5,249 nt of DNA from Anaerolineaceae bacterium UBA6105. GTDB lineage: Bacteria; Chloroflexota; Anaerolineae; Anaerolineales; Anaerolineaceae. Of the stretch, positions 1-4,265 are shown in pieces. The stretch spans positions 1-5,249 of the forward strand of contig DIWN01000001.1 of the NCBI GenBank assembly GCA_002423495.1. Direction: 5' to 3'. Made by a program: the position numbers and the translations under genes. Position 1 is the first letter of the stretch. The number at the start of each line of letters is the position of its first letter. Below the pieces are notes generated by a model. The model was not told the DNA's origin and searched no databases. It saw only the letters and a program-made list of their open reading frames with translations.

Positions 1-3
1 TGC

Positions 4-8
4 GGAGG
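4..8 (+). promoter_or_regulatory. Ribosome binding site of the ATP-cone kinase gene
   Basis: GGAGG lies 5 bases before the ATG at 14, which is ideal spacing and fixes that start. A TGA at 12-14 overlaps this ATG (TGATG). It could be the stop codon of an upstream gene that is translationally coupled, but only four codons of that frame are visible, so this is a guess. Confidence 0.75.
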
Positions 9-13
9 TTCTG

Positions 14-1354
14 ATGACCAAATTCACCCAAGTAATCAAACGAGATGGCAGTGTGGTGCCCTTTACCCCGGAGAGGATTGCAAACGCGATTTACCGAGCT
101 GCAGTCGCCGTGGGAGGGCGCGACCGTTCCGCTTCTGAAGCATTGGCTGACCAGGTGGTGAGTCAACTGGAGCAGAGCACGCCTGAAGGCGAGATGCCAA
201 ACATTGAACAAATCCAGGATATGGTCGAGAAGGTGTTGATCGAAAATGGACGCGCTAAAGTCGCCAAGGCATACATTCTTTACCGGGAAGAACGTGCCCG
301 CCAACGCGAAAAACGCACCGATCGCGACCGCATGCCTTCGGGCAATATCCCCTGGCCCAAGCTCTGGCAAACGCTGGACTGGGCTTGCTCCCATAACGTT
401 CACACGACTGCTCTGCTGAATAAAGCCATCCGAAAAGAGCGTCTGCACGAGATCGTGACCGCTGCTGAAGCCGCCTATCATGAAGATGTGGAAAATGCCG
501 CCAATATGATCCTTGACCGGCGCGATGAAGTGCGCATGGTATTCGTGGCAGGTCCATCCTCAAGTGGGAAGACGACAACCACGATCAAAATCGGGGAGCA
601 CCTGGCTGAGTTTGGGTTTAAGTTGATCACCCTGAACATCGATCATTACTTTTATGATCTCGATATGCATCCGAAAGACGAATTCGGCGATTACGACTTT
701 GAGACCCCACAGGCGCTCAACATGAAGCTCATCAATCAGAATTTGACCGATCTGTTCGAGGGGCGTGAGATCCGCATCCCCTTTTATGATTTCAAAACTG
801 GCAGGAGTGTTCCTGATCACACCCCAATGAAACTTGGCAAACAGGAAATTGTTCTGATTGACAGCCTGCACGGGTTGTATCCCGAGATGACCGAAGACGT
901 GCCGAATGAGTGGAAGTTCAAGCTCTACATTGAGCCGTTGCTGCAGCTGAAAGACAGCCAGGGGCACTACGCCCGCTGGACGGACGTGCGGCTGATGCGC
1001 CGCATGTTGCGCGATGCTTCCCATCGGGCTTATGACCCCACCCAGACGCTGCTACACTGGCACTACGTGCGTTCCAGCGAACTGCGCCACATCATCCCAT
1101 ATATCAACACCACGGATACGATCGTCAACAGTGCCATGCCTTATGAGCTTCCGCTCTACAAGGCAAAGTTGGGCGCTTCTTTTGCTCGTTGGGCGGAAGA
1201 ATTCAAAGGCGATCCTCTGCGCCAGGATGCCTGGGAGCGTGCCGAAAGGGTGAATAGCTTATTCCAGGAGATGGATGCGTTTGAAGATGACAGCATCGTG
1301 CCTGAGAATTCCGTGATCCGTGAGTTTATCGGCGGAGGGGTTTATAAGTACTAG
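14..1354 (+). CDS. ATP-cone domain fused to a uridine kinase / phosphoribulokinase-family kinase
   Basis: Complete 446-residue cytoplasmic protein. Residues about 5-95 read as an ATP-cone, the nucleotide-sensing module of ribonucleotide reductases and NrdR; the opening VIKRDGSVVPFTPERI is typical. After a linker, residues about 172-400 form a P-loop kinase of the uridine kinase family: Walker A GPSSSGKTT at 180-188, DHYFYD at 210-215 where uridine kinases have their substrate-side Asp/Tyr motif, PFYDFKTG, and VLIDSLHGLYP in the Walker B region. The C-terminal part has the family-like WHYVRSSE and NSAMPYELPLYK. Known for the family: NTP-dependent phosphorylation of uridine or a related small molecule. 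Inferred: the ATP-cone senses adenine nucleotides and modulates the kinase. The true substrate is uncertain, because related ATP-cone kinases include 2-phosphoglycerate kinase. The start is supported by GGAGG at 4-8. The gene is convergent with the lipoprotein operon and not obviously related to it. Confidence 0.88.
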   Translation: MTKFTQVIKRDGSVVPFTPERIANAIYRAAVAVGGRDRSASEALADQVVSQLEQSTPEGEMPNIEQIQDMVEKVLIENGRAKVAKAYILYREERARQREKRTDRDRMPSGNIPWPKLWQTLDWACSHNVHTTALLNKAIRKERLHEIVTAAEAAYHEDVENAANMILDRRDEVRMVFVAGPSSSGKTTTTIKIGEHLAEFGFKLITLNIDHYFYDLDMHPKDEFGDYDFETPQALNMKLINQNLTDLFEGREIRIPFYDFKTGRSVPDHTPMKLGKQEIVLIDSLHGLYPEMTEDVPNEWKFKLYIEPLLQLKDSQGHYARWTDVRLMRRMLRDASHRAYDPTQTLLHWHYVRSSELRHIIPYINTTDTIVNSAMPYELPLYKAKLGASFARWAEEFKGDPLRQDAWERAERVNSLFQEMDAFEDDSIVPENSVIREFIGGGVYKY

Positions 1355-1387
1355 GCAGATGGCGTAAAGTTGCCGAAATCTTTGCCT
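1353..1387. terminator. Possible bidirectional hairpin between convergent genes
   Basis: An imperfect inverted repeat sits at the end of the kinase gene. AGGCA (1353-1357) pairs with TGCCT (1383-1387), GAT (1358-1360) with ATC (1378-1380), and GGC (1361-1363) with GCC (1372-1374). That makes 11 pairs with two small bulges and an 8-base loop. It is well placed to end both convergent transcripts, but no run of T follows on either strand, so it is not a classical intrinsic terminator. Confidence 0.3.
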
Positions 1388-1394
1388 GAAAGAA

Positions 1395-1847
1395 CTACCA
1401 GCAGGGGCCTGAAAACTCTTCCACACCCGGTGGAATAGTGTCCACTGAGTAAAACCAACCACAGGCGTCATAGCATGTTGCTCCGACATAGCAGCCCTGG
1501 CTGTCTTTGCGATACTCAAATTCGCAGCTCAATGATTCCCCCTCCAAAGGACAAGTGTAATTGCGCCAGACGACATCTGCCGCTGTGAACCAGGCTCGTG
1601 GCCAAATCAGGCGCGCCGTCAACTCCGGGGTTGGGGTGGCGGTTTCGGTGGGAGTCTGGCTGGGAGTGGGGGTTTCAGTAGGTGTTTGCGTTGGCGTGAG
1701 CGTAGGGGTCTGCGTTGGTGTGTTGGTAGCAGTAGCAGTTGGCACTTCAGTTGGGGTGGGGGTAGCCGTTGGCTCAGGTGTCGGCTTTGCGCCGCAACCG
1801 GCAAGCAGGAAGAGTATCAAAAGGCACAAAAAGATCTGTCTTTTCAT
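1395..1847 (-). CDS. Lipoprotein D: Thr/Pro linker and six-cysteine domain (short form)
   Basis: Fourth and last gene of the lipoprotein operon, 150 residues, function unknown. It has a lipoprotein signal peptide (basic MKRQ, hydrophobic core, lipobox LAGC with lipidated Cys18), a Thr/Pro-rich linker at about 22-75, and a compact C-terminal domain. That domain has cysteines at 99, 108, 119, 125, 129 and 149 and the landmarks EYR, GCY, ATCYDACGWFYS, D-x-IP and SGPC, with Cys as the penultimate residue. A segment LIWPRAWFT before the domain is shared only with lipoprotein C. The protein should be exported and anchored by lipid to the outer face of the membrane, with the linker as a spacer. I chose the ATG at 1847 over one at 1856. 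It gives the MKR start seen in the paralogues, and it overlaps the stop of gene C as TGATG, which suggests coupled translation. The stop is TAG at 1397-1395. Confidence 0.85.
   Translation of the reverse strand: MKRQIFLCLLILFLLAGCGAKPTPEPTATPTPTEVPTATATNTPTQTPTLTPTQTPTETPTPSQTPTETATPTPELTARLIWPRAWFTAADVVWRNYTCPLEGESLSCEFEYRKDSQGCYVGATCYDACGWFYSVDTIPPGVEEFSGPCW
1623..1784 (-). repeat. Thr/Pro linker repeat of lipoprotein D
   Basis: About 54 codons, mostly alternating T-P-T with Q, E, A or S, so the DNA has a rough 6-base period. The plus strand is correspondingly rich in GTTGG and GTGGG. It encodes an extended, flexible, probably surface-exposed spacer. Long glycine/valine-rich open frames on the opposite strand are an artefact of this repeat. 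Confidence 0.85.
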
Positions 1848-1849
1848 CA
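1845..1849 (-). promoter_or_regulatory. TGATG stop/start overlap between lipoproteins C and D
   Basis: On the minus strand the TGA stop of gene C (1849-1847) shares a base with the ATG of gene D (1847-1845). Gene D has no strong ribosome binding site of its own, so translation by termination and reinitiation is likely. The alternative start at 1856 would give a 10-base overlap instead. Confidence 0.6.
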
Positions 1850-2329
1850 ATAGCATGGTCCACTGAAGGTGTAGCTGCCTGTGCCGTATTTAATCGTGTC
1901 GACACCGTAGTATTTGCCGCAAGCGTCATAGCAGGTCATACCCACCAGGCACTGCCCGCTGTAATTTCGGTATTCGATTTCACAGGTGACGTTTGTGCCG
2001 CGCTCAGGGCACCAGGTATCTCCACCCCACCACACATCCCATTGGGTGAAGGTAGCCCGCGGCCAGATCATGTAAGGGTTTGGCTGCCAGGTGGGGGTCT
2101 GGGTGGCGGTTGGCGTGGCGGTTTCAGTTGGGGTCGGCGTTTCAGTAGGCGATGGTGTGGGGGTTGGTGTCTCGGTTGGTGTTGAGGTGGGTGTATCAGT
2201 GGGGGTCGGCGTGATGGTGGGGGTGTCTGTCACGCTGGCAGTCTCAGTTGCGGCGAAGTCCACCCGCGAGCCGCAGGCACTCGACACCAGGGCAAACAGG
2301 ATAGCCAGAATGATGAACTGTTTTTTCAT
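1847..2329 (-). CDS. Lipoprotein C: Thr/Pro linker and six-cysteine domain (short form)
   Basis: Third gene of the operon, 160 residues, function unknown. It has an MKK start, a hydrophobic stretch and a somewhat weak lipobox SSAC with Cys19 as the likely lipidated residue. A very regular T-P-T linker spans about 34-80, followed by MIWPRATFT and the six-cysteine domain. Cysteines are at 107, 116, 127, 133, 137 and 159, giving x8, x10, x5, x3 and x21 between them; the first four gaps match those in D exactly. The motif CPERG around the first cysteine is shared with lipoprotein B, and TCYDACGKYY with both neighbours. Cys is again the penultimate residue. C and D are each other's closest relatives here, both lacking the middle domain of A and B. 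The start lies 12 bases after the stop of B with only a poor ribosome binding site, so translation probably depends on the upstream gene. Predicted to be a membrane-anchored extracytoplasmic protein. Confidence 0.87.
   Translation of the reverse strand: MKKQFIILAILFALVSSACGSRVDFAATETASVTDTPTITPTPTDTPTSTPTETPTPTPSPTETPTPTETATPTATQTPTWQPNPYMIWPRATFTQWDVWWGGDTWCPERGTNVTCEIEYRNYSGQCLVGMTCYDACGKYYGVDTIKYGTGSYTFSGPCY
2090..2230 (-). repeat. Thr/Pro linker repeat of lipoprotein C
   Basis: The most regular of the four linkers, about 47 codons of TPT units spaced by E, S or D, with a 6-base DNA period. The plus strand carries several runs of three to five G, for example near 2158, 2201 and 2217. In-frame expansion or contraction by replication slippage is plausible. 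Confidence 0.85.
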
Positions 2330-2341
2330 AGTTTTTGTTAC

Positions 2342-3037
2342 TCAATCACACGGAGTCGTGTAACCCTGGAATTCATTATACACTTCAGGCAGATTGTCCT
2401 TCGAGTAATAAAGTCCGCAGGCATCATAGCAGGTGTGGGCGTAGTAACAAATTCCATCGTAAAGACGATATTCCGAAACGCACTGGACGTTCTGACCGCG
2501 TTCAGGGCAGTCGTACTGATGATGATAGATGGTATCGTCCACCAGGTCGGCGTCGTAGCGGGCTTCAAAAACCTGCACGGTGCGTGCGCGATCCGTGAAG
2601 AAGCGAAAATCCATCATCGTGCGCCCTTCAATTGTGCCATCGTAGACGCAAATCATCTGAACCGGGAATTTGGGATCAGGCTGGCACTCAAGTTCGAATT
2701 CATCCGCGCTGGCATACAGTTTATCTTCTATACCGGCGTTGAGGAAGTAAAAGAAAGTCTTGTCATTCGCGTACCATGTGCGAAATAAACGAAAGAGATC
2801 TCTGAAGCCGGTAAAGGGCAACAGTGTTTCTGTGGGAGTAGGCGCGGTGGTTGCGGTTGCTGTGGGGCTGGGTGTTTCCGTCGGCTCTTTGGTTGCTGTT
2901 GCCGTCGGCGAAAGCGTTGCGGTGGGAACCAGGGTTGGCTCAATGGCAGGGCTGACTGCCACATCGCTTTTGCAGGCGCCCAAAACCAGCAGGCAAGCCA
3001 GTGAGCTCAATAAAAAAGAAAATCCACGTCTTTTCAT
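2342..3037 (-). CDS. Lipoprotein B: Thr/Pro linker, middle domain and six-cysteine domain (long form)
   Basis: Second gene of the operon, 231 residues, function unknown. The signal peptide starts MKRR and ends in a good lipobox LGAC with Cys22. A shorter Thr/Pro/Ala linker covers about 34-74. A middle domain of about 75-160 is shared only with lipoprotein A. Its landmarks are a Phe/Arg-rich start, TWYANDKTFFYFLNA, a cysteine pair C118-x11-C130 around PDPKFP, and a D-F-RFFTD stretch. The C-terminal domain has all six cysteines (177, 186, 197, 203, 207, 230) with CPERG, SEYRLYDGICY, TCYDACGLYYSKDNLP and a penultimate Cys. The phrase EYR-LYDG-CY is closest to lipoprotein A, while CPERG and CYDACG match C, so B looks like the bridge between the long and short forms. 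It begins 15 bases after the stop of A with a weak AAGAG-type ribosome binding site. Predicted to be exported and lipid-anchored; three disulfides in the C-terminal domain are inferred from the even cysteine count. Confidence 0.88.
   Translation of the reverse strand: MKRRGFSFLLSSLACLLVLGACKSDVAVSPAIEPTLVPTATLSPTATATKEPTETPSPTATATTAPTPTETLLPFTGFRDLFRLFRTWYANDKTFFYFLNAGIEDKLYASADEFELECQPDPKFPVQMICVYDGTIEGRTMMDFRFFTDRARTVQVFEARYDADLVDDTIYHHQYDCPERGQNVQCVSEYRLYDGICYYAHTCYDACGLYYSKDNLPEVYNEFQGYTTPCD
2816..2938 (-). repeat. Thr/Pro/Ala linker of lipoprotein B
   Basis: About 41 codons rich in Thr, Pro and Ala (SPTATATKEPTETPSPT-like), less regular than the linkers of C and D. It joins the lipidated N-terminus to the middle domain. 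Confidence 0.8.
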
Positions 3038-3052
3038 GATGATAAGCTCTTG

Positions 3053-3727
3053 TTATGGGCAGGGTAGCGAGTAGCCCTCAAAGTTCCCGTCGTAGGGTAT
3101 ATTGTCAAAAGTGTAAACCACCTCACCATTTTCTCCATAACAAGTGATGGCTGAATAACATTTGCCATCATAGATACGGTACTCCTTCTCACAGTTATCA
3201 TAATCCATATAATTGGTGTTGAGACTGGTGGTGAATATGTTTTCAAAGAAAGCATAGCGCCGTTCAGGGTCTGAATAGAAGGTCACCTTGTAATCGACCT
3301 TGCCTTTAAAAAGCGTGTCGCTATAACAGCGGATATCGTCTGGATATTGCTCGTCCGGCAGGCAGATAAGCGCGTATTGGTTCCCTTCCAGGTCGTCGAC
3401 AGTTGCGTAGATGGTCTGATCTACCTGAGCGTTCATAAAGTAAAAATACGTTTTTTCGTTTTTGGTCCAGGCCTGGTAAAACTTGAAACGCGCGCCAAAA
3501 CCCGGAAAAGGCGTGACGGTGAAGGTGGGTGTCTGTGTCAGAGTGGGAAGGTTTGTGGCAGTTGCTGTCGGAGCCAGGGTGAGCTTGGCAGTTGGGATTG
3601 GGGTGTCAGTGGGCAGGGGAAGCGTCCGGGATGGTGCCTGGGTTGGAGCTTGGGTCGCCGGTTTGGAGCAGGCGCTTACAGCCAGGATTAAGATGACAGC
3701 AAACAATAATTGGGTTTTCTTATGCAT
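3053..3727 (-). CDS. Lipoprotein A: Thr/Pro linker, middle domain and reduced-cysteine C-terminal domain (long form)
   Basis: First gene of the operon, 224 residues, function unknown. The signal peptide is MHKKTQLLF with a hydrophobic core and lipobox VSAC (Cys20). A rather degenerate Thr/Pro linker runs to about residue 75. The middle domain resembles that of B: F-x-AWTKNEKTYFYFMNA, IYATVDDLEG, and C122-x11-C134 around PDEQYP. The C-terminal domain keeps EYRIYDGKCY, ITCYG, FDNIP and a penultimate Cys223. It has only four of the six family cysteines (179, 190, 196, 223). The segment carrying the first cysteine (CPERG in B and C) is deleted, and DACG has become GENG, removing the fifth. The start is supported by GGAG at 3733-3736. 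An extended -10 promoter candidate lies just upstream. Predicted to be exported and lipid-anchored. It is divergent from the ferredoxin/AOR genes. Confidence 0.87.
   Translation of the reverse strand: MHKKTQLLFAVILILAVSACSKPATQAPTQAPSRTLPLPTDTPIPTAKLTLAPTATATNLPTLTQTPTFTVTPFPGFGARFKFYQAWTKNEKTYFYFMNAQVDQTIYATVDDLEGNQYALICLPDEQYPDDIRCYSDTLFKGKVDYKVTFYSDPERRYAFFENIFTTSLNTNYMDYDNCEKEYRIYDGKCYSAITCYGENGEVVYTFDNIPYDGNFEGYSLPCP
3503..3661 (-). repeat. Thr/Pro linker of lipoprotein A
   Basis: About 53 codons, Thr/Pro-rich but interrupted by Leu, Ala and Lys. It is the least periodic of the four linkers, as expected if it is older or under less pressure to stay regular. Confidence 0.75.
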
Positions 3728-3732
3728 AGTTA

Positions 3733-3736
3733 CTCC
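3733..3736 (-). promoter_or_regulatory. Ribosome binding site of lipoprotein A
   Basis: On the minus strand GGAG lies 5 bases before the ATG at 3727. It is the clearest ribosome binding site of the four lipoprotein genes, which agrees with A being the first gene of the operon. Confidence 0.65.
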
Positions 3737-3751
3737 AGAAAGCTGTGCCCA

Positions 3752-3760
3752 ATTTTACCA
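3752..3760 (-). promoter_or_regulatory. Candidate extended -10 promoter of the lipoprotein operon
   Basis: On the minus strand TGG (3760-3758) directly precedes TAAAAT (3757-3752), a one-mismatch -10 box with the TGn extension. No good -35 box is found 16-18 bases upstream, which is tolerated by extended -10 promoters. Transcription would start near 3745, giving a leader of about 18 bases that still includes the GGAG site. Confidence 0.4.
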
Positions 3761-3771
3761 TCAGCCGCTGA
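3761..3771. promoter_or_regulatory. Short palindrome abutting the lipoprotein promoter
   Basis: TCAGCCGCTGA is a perfect inverted repeat with 5-base arms around one central base. It lies immediately upstream of the extended -10 candidate, where a -35 box would normally be. It could be a regulator binding site, but an 11-base palindrome can also occur by chance. Confidence 0.25.
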
Positions 3772-3806
3772 ACCTGGTGGGAGCAGGCTGGTTTCTGCGG
3801 AGTTGG

Positions 3807-3835
3807 TTGACGGAAACCCTGACCTTCCTTACAAT
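3807..3835 (+). promoter_or_regulatory. Sigma-70-like promoter of the ferredoxin-AOR genes
   Basis: TTGACG (3807-3812) and TACAAT (3830-3835) are each one mismatch from consensus and are separated by exactly 17 bases. The predicted start is near 3842, leaving a leader of only about 16-25 bases. Both the motif quality and the position before the ferredoxin gene support it. Confidence 0.7.
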
Positions 3836-3848
3836 TAGCCTCACAAAC

Positions 3849-3857
3849 AGGGAAAGG
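3849..3857 (+). promoter_or_regulatory. Ribosome binding region that leaves two possible ferredoxin starts
   Basis: The purine-rich stretch AGGGAAAGG can serve ATG 3858 (from AGGGA, 4-base spacing) or ATG 3867 (from AAGG, 9-base spacing). The two starts are in frame and differ by three residues (MTH before MKV). I prefer 3867 because MKV leads straight into the first cysteine motif. Confidence 0.5.
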
Positions 3858-3866
3858 ATGACCCAT

Positions 3867-4265
3867 ATGAAAGTACTCACCCATAAACAGGAGCTTTGTA
3901 CGGGTTGCCGGGAGTGTGAACTGGCTTGCTCCCGAACTTACTTTAAAACTGACGATCCCAACTACTCGGCCATTCGCATACTCGAAAACAACAGAACTTA
4001 CCATGCAAACATGTGTACCCAGTGTGGCGAATGCATTGACATGTGCACCGCCAATGCCATATATCGCGACCGAAACGGCGTCGTGCGTATTGATAAGAAG
4101 AAGTGTGTTGGCTGCCTGGGTTGTGTCGGCTTCTGCACGGAGCTGGTCATGTTTTACGCGGATGATCTTGAAGTGCCCTTTAAGTGTATCGCCTGCAATG
4201 TTTGCACAAAGGCATGCCCGGAAGGCGCGCTCGAAGTTCTGGTAAGCCAAGTAAAGGAGAACTAA
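3867..4265 (+). CDS. Ferredoxin-like electron-transfer subunit with four [4Fe-4S] motifs, partner of the AOR
   Basis: 132-residue cytoplasmic iron-sulfur protein with no signal peptide or twin-arginine motif. Sixteen cysteines form four C-x2-C-x2-C-x3-C motifs: 11/14/17/21 (CTGCRECELACS), 50/53/56/60 (CTQCGECIDMC), 80/83/86/90 (CVGCLGCVGFC) and 107/110/113/117 (CIACNVCTKACP). This predicts four [4Fe-4S] clusters arranged as an electron wire. Proteins of this size and pattern are found as electron-transfer subunits beside AOR-family enzymes, for example AorA- and YdhY-type proteins. The AOR gene directly follows with a one-base overlap (TAATG), so the two products are very probably made together and form a complex. 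A good promoter lies at 3807-3835. The reading frame stays open upstream into the antisense of lipoprotein A, but that part is low-complexity and not coding. An alternative start at 3858 adds three residues. Confidence 0.9.
   Translation: MKVLTHKQELCTGCRECELACSRTYFKTDDPNYSAIRILENNRTYHANMCTQCGECIDMCTANAIYRDRNGVVRIDKKKCVGCLGCVGFCTELVMFYADDLEVPFKCIACNVCTKACPEGALEVLVSQVKEN
4254..4259 (+). promoter_or_regulatory. Ribosome binding site of the AOR gene
   Basis: AAGGAG lies inside the last codons of the ferredoxin gene, 5 bases before the ATG at 4265. It is a near-perfect site and fixes the AOR start, together with the TAATG overlap. Confidence 0.8.

Larger units (their letters stand above)
1395..3727 (-). 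other. Tandem array / probable operon of four paralogous lipoprotein genes
   Basis: Genes A, B, C and D lie head to tail on the minus strand with gaps of 15 and 12 bases and a final one-base overlap. No terminator is visible between them. All encode the same order of parts: lipobox, Thr/Pro linker, C-terminal cysteine domain with EYR, G-x-CY, TCY and a penultimate Cys. A and B also have a middle domain. The pattern fits local gene duplication followed by divergence. The only convincing promoter position is upstream of A. Confidence 0.8.

Noticed and set aside
560..1024. Minus-strand open frame opposite the kinase domain
   Set aside because: It lies entirely within the P-loop kinase reading frame and shows no family features.
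1848..1856. Longer N-terminus (MLL) for lipoprotein D
   Set aside because: The ATG at 1847 matches the MKR/MKK starts of the paralogues and forms a TGATG overlap with gene C; the upstream ATG has no better ribosome binding site.
1561..1866. Plus-strand open frame rich in Gly and Val opposite lipoprotein D
   Set aside because: It is the reverse complement of the Thr/Pro linker; the VGVGV pattern is a repeat artefact, with no start site or domain. The same applies to 2091-2363 and 2760-3074.
1623..3661. The four G/T-rich repeat blocks as CRISPR or non-coding satellite repeats
   Set aside because: They have no constant repeat with unique spacers; each lies in frame inside a lipoprotein gene and is explained by Thr/Pro codons.
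3483..3866. Upstream in-frame extension of the ferredoxin gene
   Set aside because: It runs antisense through lipoprotein A and crosses the promoter region; its residues are low-complexity Val/Gly and unlike any ferredoxin N-terminus.
3720..4250. Minus-strand open frame opposite the ferredoxin gene
   Set aside because: It covers the four iron-sulfur motifs in antisense and the divergent promoter region; no plausible product.
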